A DNA stretch of 64,000 nt, from contig JAJTUQ010000005.1 of NCBI GenBank assembly GCA_021399445.1, forward strand, positions 2,294,001 to 2,358,000. The letters run 5' to 3'. The position numbers and the translations under genes were made by a program. The DNA is from Xylogone sp. PMI_703 (lineage: Eukaryota > Ascomycota > Leotiomycetes). The notes under the pieces were generated by a model that was not told the origin of the DNA, made no database searches, and saw only the letters and a program-made list of their open reading frames with translations. This document shows, in pieces, positions 1-9,400 of the stretch (position 1 is its first letter; each line of letters starts with the position of its first letter).

Positions 1-308
1 AGCGCTCCAAAAACAAGCATTCCCTTTTTAAATCCTGTATGGTCATTATATGTTTCAGTCACACGACCACAAAAGTCCAGCCCTGGAATTGCCGGGAGGC
101 TGATCACTGCTCTCCTCATTAATCCTCCTAATTCGGCGACTTTATAATCAAGTGGATTAAGGGATGCATAGATAACTTCGACCAACAGTTGTCCTTTCGA
201 AAGAGATGACTTTGAAAGAGCAGGCAGAGACCGAAGCTCAAGCGAAGTTTCTATACTGCTCGGAGCATTGTCATACTGCCACGCCTTCATCATTGTAGTG
301 GAAGCCAT
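1..308 (-). CDS. Medium-chain dehydrogenase/reductase (quinone-oxidoreductase-like), N-terminal part
   Basis: Reading leftward from an ATG at 308, an open frame of 102 codons runs off the window edge. The translation has the GroES-like start of the MDR superfamily: MKAW near the N-terminus, then ASLNPLDYK, then LPAIPGLDFCGRV. The NPxDYK and PGxDFxGxV signatures suit the zinc-free quinone-oxidoreductase / enoyl-reductase branch, because the position that carries the zinc-binding Cys in true alcohol dehydrogenases is absent. Such proteins reduce activated double bonds with NADPH, and in fungi often sit beside polyketide synthases. The cofactor domain and C-terminus are outside the window, so the substrate cannot be inferred. 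The intronless N-terminal exon and ATG are clear. Confidence 0.8.
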   Translation of the reverse strand, partial: MASTTMMKAWQYDNAPSSIETSLELRSLPALSKSSLSKGQLLVEVIYASLNPLDYKVAELGGLMRRAVISLPAIPGLDFCGRVTETYNDHTGFKKGMLVFGA

Positions 309-1341
309 TGTCGACAACTATACAAGCCAAAAGAATGGTGCGACGCCTTTTAGTTTCGGTAGGTGTGCAACATGGAGTCTAGTGTTCTTGACATCGATGG
401 TTAATGTTTGACTTTCATAAGAATGTGAAGCTACGTAAAATAGATTGCGTAACTCTAATCTAGAATAACAGACATTCGATCATAGCGTGATCCGCTATTT
501 CGGCCGAGCCCCAAAGCGAAGCTAATAATATTCCATGGCCAAGAGTTATACGCGTATGAGCATACCCCGCTTGCCATATATCATTCGGCCGAATATAAAC
601 TTTATACCAGTACCGTTTTTTCCTTCAGCTGGACATTATACTAATTATGTGTCTTACATTACGGCTGAAATGTGCCATTGTAGTAGCCAGTCAAGGGAAC
701 TTTCCAGTTCACCCATGAGCATCGGTACCGGAAATTTGAGGCTTCAACGCCTTATACGATAGAGGTTCCACTACCAACCCACGACCCGCATTCTCTTGCA
801 TATTTCTATCTTGATTTAATGCATGCTTGAGATACTACAACTGGGTACAGTGAAATGCAAGACTTTGTCTCCTGTCCGTGCCTCAAGCCCCTTTTGATTG
901 GCTGTAATATTCAGTATGCCAGATAGTAATAAACCTATGTTTTTGCATAATTTGGCGGGACGGAGTTGCGGAAGGATCCATTTATCGGCCGAAAATACTC
1001 TATTAAAATCTATGGCAACTGGACTACTATAACTTGTCGACCAATGCAGCAACTCGAACTGACCAACCTTGAGGTCATAAGCCAATGGAGATACCTACCG
1101 ACCTATGTCTGTTGTTTTCAGGTGGATAAAGTGAAGTATCTCTCGGACGAATAAGCGGTTGGAAACGACGAATCCGGAAACTAACGTATACGTAAAGGTT
1201 ACAGTTCATAACGTACATTAACAAGCCAACTGGAGATAAAAGAATAGAGGCCCCACGTATCCTCTAGATTTTCTCTTGGGATTTTAATTTGAATCATATA
1301 TGTCAACCCACCATATTACTACCCCAGACTTTGACTTCAAA
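309..1341. other. Intergenic region between divergent MDR and ALDH genes
   Basis: This is the shared upstream region of the leftward MDR gene and the rightward aldehyde dehydrogenase, so it probably holds both promoters. I see no convincing coding frame. Three copies of the palindromic heptamer CGGCCGA occur at 501, 586 and 986, a motif that also recurs beside the transposon block (see findings). Short frames at 535 and 816 have no recognisable protein signature. Confidence 0.5.
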
Positions 1342-2993
1342 ATGTATCAAACTAAACTTTTCATCAATAATGAGGTTGGTAGTAGTCTATTGTGATATGA
1401 TACGACATGAAGTATTGATTTTATGGACAGTATGTCTCCGCCACAAGTGGAAAGACACTTGAGGTTCGTAATCCAATGGATGACTCACTGGTCGTCTCGG
1501 ACGTTCAGGTTGCCAGCCCTGAAGATGTTAATGCTGCTGTGAAAGCCGCATGCGATGCCTTTACATCGGGTCCTTGGCCTACATTCACAGGAACGCAACG
1601 TGCTGCATGCTTGATGAAATTTGCAGACCTCCTTGAAGAGAATTGCGAGAGACTTGCTAGCTTGGAGGGGCTGGCTATGGGACAACCAATAAGCCTTTCA
1701 AAGCAGATCGTTGGCGGTATGGTTCCACCATTTTGGCGATATTATGCTGGTTGGTGCGACAAGCTTGGTGGAGAGATGTTTCCAGAAGATGGTGATAACT
1801 TCTACAAAATTATACGTTACGAGCCAATCGGTCCCTGTGCGGCTGTCATACCGTGGAATGGAACCCAGCTTGCCGTTGCATGGAAGATTGCGCCGGCTGT
1901 AGCAGCGGGGAACACAATAGTGCTCAAAAGCTCTGAGAAGTCACCCCTGGGGGTTCTAGCTCTGGGAGAACTTGTTGTAAAGGCAGGTTTCCCTCCAGGA
2001 GTTATCAACTTCATAACTGGCGCCGGAGAGACAGGGCGCTTGCTAGCAGAACACATGGATATCAGAAAGATCAGCTTTACTGGGAGTACTGCCACTGGTC
2101 GCAAGATTCAGGAAGCCGCTGCTAGGAGTAATTTGAAAATAGTTACCCTTGAGTTAGGCGGCAAGTCGCCTTCACTTATCTTCAATGACGCTGACATTGA
2201 AAGCGCATTGACCCATACTACTCACATGCTCATGAATTCCGGGCAGGTTTGTGCGGCGGCAACTAGAGTTTTGGTTCAAGAAGACATTGCACCCGCATTC
2301 ATCAAGGAGGTGAAAGTCAGATTTGAAGCAATGAAACAGACCATGGGTGATACCAAGGATCCAAAGACCTTCGTAGGGCCTCTAGCAGATAAAGCCCAAT
2401 ATGACCGAGTCATGGGCCTAATTGAGCAGGGCAAAACAGCAGGCGCAGAGCTTCTAACTGGTGGATCTAGATATGGGGATGCGGGCTACTATGTAGAACC
2501 GACAATTTTCGTGAATCCACCATCCGACAATCCCGTATATAGAGAGGAGATTTTTGGTCCAGTTTTATCGATAAAGACATTCAAGACAGACGAGGAGGCT
2601 CTCGCCTTAGCAAATGATACTACATATGGATTATCATGTGAGTATTTCAAGTCATACAGTTCTTCTATCTGATATCCTAGATGGGAATGCGCCATCTGAT
2701 GTTATTCAAGCACTAATGTTCTCTCACAGCTTCCATCTTCACAGCGAATATTACACGTGCTCTTAGATTAAGCGCAAAACTTCAAGCTGGAATGGTAACC
2801 ATTAATTCAGCACCATCGACTACTGTTAATACACCCTTTGGCGGTGTAAAGCAAAGCGGTCTTGGTCGAGAGAGCGGCAAGCATGGTCTGATGGCTTACC
2901 TAGAACCAAAGACAATCCTCATTAAGTATGATTTTCACATTAAACTTCAGCTCTAGCAAATGCTGACTTGTGATATTTAGTATGGGGAAATAA
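1342..2993 (+). CDS. NAD(P)-dependent aldehyde dehydrogenase
   Basis: Exons 1342-1374, 1431-2637, 2730-2925 and 2981-2993 join in frame to 482 aa, the usual length of cytosolic fungal aldehyde dehydrogenases. The first exon is only 11 codons (MYQTKLFINNE) and continues into YVSATSGKTLEV, the standard N-terminal strand of the family. Key sites are visible: the general-base Glu in LELGGKSP (about residue 252), the catalytic Cys in GQVCAAA (about residue 285), FTGSTATG in the cofactor site, EEIFGPVL, and the C-terminal PFGGVKQSGLGRE. The last intron separates ILI from the final NMGK. The enzyme oxidises an aldehyde to a carboxylic acid using NAD(P)+; the substrate is not determined by sequence. 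The first 5' splice site (GTTGGT) is unusual, but the protein it produces is right for the family. Its close upstream neighbour is the divergent MDR gene. Confidence 0.93.
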
Positions 2994-4015
2994 GCCTCTA
3001 ATTTGAGGTACGACCATGGATCTTGGCTAAATTAAGCACTCACAATCACCTTGACAGCAATTCGTGTGAGCAGTTATAAGTTACTTAGTAGTCTATGAAG
3101 GAGGATATTATAACTACTGCTGTTAGCTTACTCCAGAAATGAAAGTCTTTACAAACCAGAGAACCTCATGATATGGAACGATATTAAAAGGATAGAAAGT
3201 ATAAGTTTTAACAGATTCCCTGTAATGTAAATGATGACTCTACACTCCCCTTTGCTTCCGGCGCTCATACATATACACTCATACCAAAATCAAAGTTTGC
3301 GCAATGGACTATATTCCGGCCATCTTGCCTGTTAATATAGGGTATACCTAAATGCACACAAAACAACTATGAGCATTTATACACATTTATATTAAAACAA
3401 GTTGCACATCCAAAATATACTATAACCCTGTATCTAATTTCTAGTATACGAAGTGTCAGAGTGCGAGTCGCGCTATATAATACAGGCCCTACAGGCTGTA
3501 CCCTTGATATATATCAATTATGGAGGAGCCTTAGTGGCTAACAGTGACAATGTAATGGCTGGTAAAAGTAATTATTGATAGTAGGCTTATATAGTAAACA
3601 TGAGAAGACAAAACGGAAGAATTACTAGTACAGGTAACCTAATTACATAAAAATATCATTTTGATGAGGATATAATGCAAGTACTATCCTTCATAATACT
3701 TGTCACCTACTAGAGCAAAACTGGAGAATATCGCAACGTCAACAAGGCTCTCCCGTAAGATTAGACAAGGACCGCAAGGACCATAAGCTCAATTAGGAAA
3801 ATTTGATTAGTTTTTGACATCGTATACCAGGGTTTGAGCGAATGAGGACGTCAGATTAGGGGGTTTCTGTGGATAGGTGACAAGTACCCCGGGGGGAGGG
3901 GTGTGATAGTAGTTTAATACAACCTTAAAATGGCTTCCCCCTATACAGAGGTACTAGGCAACAATTATACCACTAAGTCGAGTAGCTAAATATAATTGAA
4001 TCAAATGCATTGACA
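2994..4015. other. Intergenic, AT-rich, no gene seen
   Basis: About 1 kb between the ALDH stop and the transposon boundary. It is moderately AT-rich, has no long frame and no recognisable product. It would contain the ALDH 3' UTR and possibly older degraded repeats. Confidence 0.5.
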
Positions 4016-4017
4016 TA

Positions 4018-4163
4018 ATCGTCGGCTCTCTTCGCTTAATCGGCCTTCATTTCTAGTCGTTTTCTCCTAGTCGGTGGAAGTGATCGTGACCAGCAAGTGA
4101 ATATGACTTTTTGTAATTTTGTATGCGTTTCGTATAGTAAAAAAAAATCGATTTCATCGCAAC
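4018..4163 (+). repeat. Left terminal inverted repeat of the Fot1/pogo element
   Basis: 146 bp that match the reverse complement of 11956-12101 almost throughout. The first 24 bases are identical, and later mismatches are nearly all transitions (for example CGG versus CAG, GTGACC versus ATAATC). The shared block TATGACTTTTTGTAATTTTG is preserved in both copies. Confidence 0.9.
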
Positions 4164-4306
4164 TACAATACAAAATATTCTCTCTCCTCTGATATATCTG
4201 ATTCCGATAAAGTTAACATTGAATTGTTTGAATCGCTTGAATCGCTTGAATCTACTGATTCATAGCTATCTTTATCAATATTTAAGCTTATATATTCTTC
4301 TTCTTC

Positions 4307-5115
4307 TCACTCCTCCTCCCCCTCCTCCTCCTGCTCTATTACCCCAAAGGAAGTCCGCGCTTGTACAGGTATTGCTCCCTGTATGACTTCCTTGCCCTGA
4401 GGCAATATATTTACCTCTTCCGGTGGTCCAGACTCGACCTGTAGGCCTGTATTTGTTGGTTCAGGGCCTTGAACTTCTTTCCTAGGCTCTGGGAATGGTG
4501 GAGGAGTATACTTTTTATACGAAACCGGAGTGCCTAAGACATTATTCCACTCTTTTATGGCTTTCTTTCTAAGTCTTTCCTTTTTGCGCCATATTACCCA
4601 AGTAGCCTTTTGCTCTTTCTTCTCCTGGTTGGCTATCTTTTTCAGTATTCTTACTTCCTTATTAGCTTCTTTCTCTGCCAGTTTGTGCTCTTTTTCCTCT
4701 TTAGCAGACGTTGCCCACTCTGTAGTTAACTTTCTTCTTTTCTGAAGCTTTCTACGGTTCTGTGACTTCCTGGTTATAATATCTTTAAGTTTTTCGTATA
4801 TAATAGACAGCTCAAACTTAGTAAATTCTCCTTCTTTTAATACTGTATGAATGCCTTTTATGAAAGACTCAAACTTCCACTGGGAAAGAAAGCTAAGAAC
4901 ATCTATAACCTTATCTTTAAGCTCGTCCATCTAATACTGAATCTGTCGTATAATTCTAAATATACTCAGTTTAAGTAAATTTGGCTCTGTTAGCTTGATT
5001 TCAGGCTTTTTAGTATACTTATTCATAAGCTTAAAGATAATACTCTTATACAAAGGATATATATTAGACTTCTTGAACATATTTCGAATAATAGATTTAG
5101 TAAAAGTCTATCTTT
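4307..5115 (-). pseudogene. Fot1/pogo transposase, C-terminal remnant
   Basis: A 207-codon leftward frame (4930-4307) starts right after an in-frame TAG. The same reading frame continues upstream, through stops, to about 5115. It gives FKKSNIYPLYK, then KPEIKLTEPNLLKL, then a basic stretch ending RRQ/RQIQY-like just before the stop. This matches the layout of pogo/Fot1 transposases: a F-x-G-I-x-P-F-N-like motif after the DDE core, then a TPKT/RQL linker and a basic, coiled C-terminus. The 207-codon part has a Lys/Glu-rich segment (residues 50-125) and a Pro-rich then Glu-rich tail ending near the left TIR. Upstream TAG codons fit TGG or CAG changed by RIP. The DDE catalytic core is not recoverable. 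The assignment rests on these C-terminal signatures together with the TIRs and TA duplication. Confidence 0.65.
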
Positions 5116-5855
5116 GAATTTGAGGCAAATCTCAAAAAAACGAAATAATTAAATAGTCAAAATCTAAAAACTTTATTATATATTAAATTATTTTATTATG
5201 TTAATGTTTATATAATTAAAATATTTTTATGTCTAAAAGTTATATATAATGTATAAAATAAGTTAAAAACATTAATAAAATCATATTATGTTTTTTAGTC
5301 AATAAAGTAAAGTTTAATAAAATATAATTATTATAATTATCTATAAAAAAAAATTTATATGATTAATTTGAGTTAGTTTTTATATATTTAATAAAATATT
5401 AAAATTACTAAATAATAATATAATCATTTGTATAATTATTATTTGTTAATTTAATTAACTTTAGCTTATTTAGCCTACTTTTATTATATCAAGAATTTAT
5501 ATAATATTTATCCTAAATAATAATTATTAATAAAATATAGTTTTCTTTATCTATATGTATAATTTTGATTATAATAATTAATTTTCAGTTTTCAGGGTTT
5601 AATAAATAAAATTATTAATATTAGAAAAAATATTCTTTTATATAAAATATATAAAGAAAAGTTTTACTTTAATGACTTTTATAAAAATTAATATTTTTAT
5701 TCTTTTTGAATACTTTATTCTAAACTCAGATTTATCAAAATTATAAAGATTTTTGTTATAAATCTTATAATACTTAACTATAACTTTGAATTACTTAAAT
5801 TAATTTGTTATATTTTTATAATCTTAAGCTATAATTCTATTATATATTATTAATT
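4931..5855. other. AT-rich, RIP-like interior of the DNA transposon
   Basis: From about 5140 to 5855 the sequence is almost only A and T with stops in every frame. It lies between the transposase remnant and the retrotransposon insertion. I read it as the RIP-destroyed transposase core; no gene can be called. Confidence 0.75.
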
Positions 5856-5860
5856 TAGTC

Positions 5861-6090
5861 TGTTAGGAATTATGGGAGCAGAGCATACTGGCGCTCGGTA
5901 GTTATGCGATCGGAGTGGAACGACTAATAATCCGGTAAGAGAGTATTTAAGGGTGCAACCCCTTAAATACTAGATATAAGAATAAGCATACAATGCATTA
6001 GCCAATATAAGCCTATTCAACCCTACATTACGGTAGTGCCTAGTGAACCAACACTTCCATAATATGAGCATAACGATCATAATCTTCACA
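5861..6090 (+). repeat. Left LTR of copia element
   Basis: 230 bp, bounded by TG and CA, identical base for base to 11331-11560. It contains a perfect 11-bp hairpin at 5943-5970 (stem GTATTTAAGGG, 6-nt loop). The flanking TAGTC at 5856-5860 is the target duplication. Confidence 0.98.
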
Positions 6091-6102
6091 GGTTATGAGC
6101 CC
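6091..6102 (+). promoter_or_regulatory. Minus-strand primer-binding site (half-tRNA iMet type)
   Basis: GGTTATGAGCCC lies immediately after the left LTR. It is complementary to GGGCTCATAACC, the anticodon stem-loop of an initiator methionine tRNA (CAT anticodon), not to a tRNA 3' end. This is the arrangement known for Drosophila copia, where a cleaved half tRNA-iMet primes reverse transcription. Direct sequence match; priming itself is inferred. Confidence 0.75.
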
Positions 6103-6475
6103 GGACGCATGTTGAGGCGTCACTAGGAAGAATAGCAGTTGGGACGTGTTCACCGTAAGTCTATCACCAAGGATAGCCAAAACACACGTTGCTGCACAAG
6201 TCTTTGTAGAAGAAAGAAGTCTGCAGAGCATCGGTTGAAACGCAGACCGATCGGTTCCAAGTCTTGAAACGGGTAGACGTGCGACGAATTGTCGGTCTAC
6301 AGCAAGTACTTGAAGATCACGGCCCCTTAATCGGTATCGGGCACCTTGGCGTGATACTTACCTATTTATCTAAACCCAACAGTCAATTATAGGTCTCTCT
6401 AACCTTGAGTTACGATACGACAGCTCAAAAGACGACAAAATCTTCATCATCCTTATCTCACCGACATTTGAGAAG
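6103..6475 (+). other. 5' leader of copia element
   Basis: 373 bp between the primer-binding site and the gag-pol ATG. It should hold the packaging and dimerisation signals of the genomic RNA. No separate coding frame is convincing here. Confidence 0.6.
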
Positions 6476-9400
6476 ATGGACACCGATCACCTTGCACGCA
6501 AACGCCCTGCTGGCATCCTTAGCAGAGCGAATTGGCAAGAATGGTTTAAACTGATGAGACTCTATTTCAAGGGAGAATCGCTAGAATTTGTGCTAAACAA
6601 GACAATCACAGAATACGCCTGGATTCAGAGAACCCCATCATCGATCAATACCCCTGTTACACCAGCAAGCACGAAAACACCCGAGATCACTATTGAAGGT
6701 GTAGCAAAACAACTGGAGAGCTTGAAGGTGGAGGATGGACTACAAAGTGGATCAAAGGATGGCATATGGAATATTGAAAAGCAAGAGAAATATGAAGCCG
6801 CGTCTGCGAAGGTTTTATATATGATTTCAATCTGTATCGATGCCATGGACAATGAACTGATCCGCGACGAGTCTGAAGCTCAACTGGCATGGACAAAGCT
6901 ATACTCCAAGTATAGCAAGTTACTACCTCATGCTGCTCGAAGTGAAATGGCTCAACTCACCTCATTCAAGTTAGAGCAGGGCATGACAATCGAAGAGGGA
7001 TGGATCCGAGTACAAGAGTTGAGGAGGAGAGTTGTGAAGGCAACCCCTGAACTCAAGGATGGCTTTAGCACAAAGCAAATATTCGAATTCTTTCTTGCAG
7101 GACTCCCAGAGGAATACTCGACAGTTACAACTGTGATCGACGCACAACCGACACTTGAAATCGTGGACAAGATCGATATCCTCCAAAGACACGAAGAAAA
7201 GGTCACCAACTCAACAGCCCTCGCTGCTAGAGACAAGAGAGCACGAAGATCACAAGATAAAGGGAGCAGAAGCTCAAGTCGACGGAGCGGACATGAAAGC
7301 AGCTCGCCCGACCGAAAGGACGTTAAATGCTATTTGTGTGACGGAAACCACTCCATCAAATATTGTAAACTCAGGCGTGATGCGAGAAAATATGTTCTTG
7401 GTCTCAAATCCAAGGATAACAAATCACGACACTCTCCAAAGGCAATAAGAGATGACGAGCGCAAGAGTCACCGCAAAAGCAACAAGTCCAAACGTCATGC
7501 CCATGGTCACATGGCCGGTCACTCCTCCGAGTCTAATTCGACGTCGGAGACGGAGTCAAGTTTTGATGACTCATCCGAGGAGGAGGACGAAGTTGCAGGA
7601 GTTTCAAAGGAAGCAATGCGTATGGTTAAACCTTCCGTCTGGATTGCAGACACAGGCGCTTCTTCTCACATGACTGACAACCCCCAGCTCTTTAAACAAC
7701 CGATGGTCGATATTAGACGTCGTGGAATAAAGGTTGGAGGAGGAAGGTTATATGCATGGAAGAAGGGGACCGCTGAAATGAAATTGAAGGATGGAAGTAC
7801 TGCATTGTTGTCTGATACTTTACTTGTTCCGAACCTTGGGGCTAATCTCCTCTCTGCTCGACGCGTTTGCGAAAAAGGTTTTGATGGCTCTTTTGATCCA
7901 CATGCAATGTATTTTACTCGAAAGAATCAAAAGAACCAGTACATTAAAGCCAAGCAACGCGGAGGAGTGTACATTGTGAGTTCTATCGTGAATGGGCCAA
8001 AGGAAACAGCTTTGGTTGGTGATGTTAAAACGGAGGAGGGACAATCGCGATTTAACCCGCCCGGCGGGGAAAATCAAAATTCTGACAGTGACACTGAAAC
8101 CTCACCCACACTGGCACCAAAGTCAGTGGAGAAAGTCACACAACGCTATAATTTATGGCATAGACGATTCGCTCATCTTGGAGTAAAGAAAATCTGTAAC
8201 TTACACAAGGTTACCACCTTAAGCAGGCCAATACGAAAACCCATAACTAAGGAACCTTGTGAAGTCTGCGACTTCACCAAGATGAAAGATCGTGTTAATA
8301 AAGCGTTGAGTGAGTGGGAGAGTAAGAGGCTTGCACTGATCTACGTGGATGCATGTGGACCGTTCCCACCATCAATAAAGGAAGACCGATACTTTGCTCA
8401 AATTGTTGATAGCGCCACTCGTTACATTTGGAACATTCCTGCAAAGACAAGAGCACATTTGGTCGAGAAGCTCAGGACATGGAAGATCCAAGTAGAGTAC
8501 GAGACGGAGGAGAAAGTCAAGGCCATTAGAACTGACAATGCCTCGGAACTACTATCACTACTAGACGAATGGAGCACTTCGATCGGGATTCGGGCAGAAA
8601 CAACAGCAGGGTACAAGTCAAACCAGAACGGTCCAGCTGAGCGAGCAATCCAGACAACTACAGCAGATGCTCGGGCATTGCTGAAGGAAGCTAGCTTACC
8701 GCTTGAATTCTGGAACTACGCTGTTGAAACGGATGCATACCTGAGAAACCGAACAGCATCTGGCCCGACAATTGATGGGAAAGTTGTTAGCCCGTACCAG
8801 GCATTCACCGGAGAGATCCCAAGCATTGATCACATCAGAGTTTTTGGATGTAAATGCGTGTCATACGTCAACCGAAAGGAGCACCCGAAGGAATCAAGAA
8901 AAGACAAGCTTATGGACCATGGACGGGTTGCAGTGTTTGTAGGATACAATCCAAACACGACCAAACAATATAAGGTCTATGCGCCAGACAGAGGCTGTGT
9001 CATCAAATCAAGCCGCGTCAGCTTTTATGAAGACATCCAAGGCGGAACAGTTGATTTGAAACTTCGGACAGGTGATCCTCAAGGAACAAGGAACGAGCTG
9101 GCAATTCGTAAACCAAGAGGTCGACCACAAAATGAAGTCATCGAGTCTATGCCATTCCCAGATCCGAAAGACTTGAATAACTTCGAAATTGTGATCCCGT
9201 CCATTGCGAATCCAGTGGTAACACGTAACGATCCAACCAGCCCAGCCGGCCGTCAACATGATCAGGAAAATGCAAGCGATCCAAGCGTGAATGTGTCCCA
9301 TCCAGGAGGAGATGAGGGAGATGAGGAAAATAAAATTAGGGATCAATCTCAGGCCCAAGCCGAGAACCATGATTCACCACCTGGTGCTAATATAGCATCA

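Noticed and set aside
1485..2695. Minus-strand frames within the aldehyde dehydrogenase gene
   Set aside because: Shadow frames of the sense gene, with no family signature and no start context.
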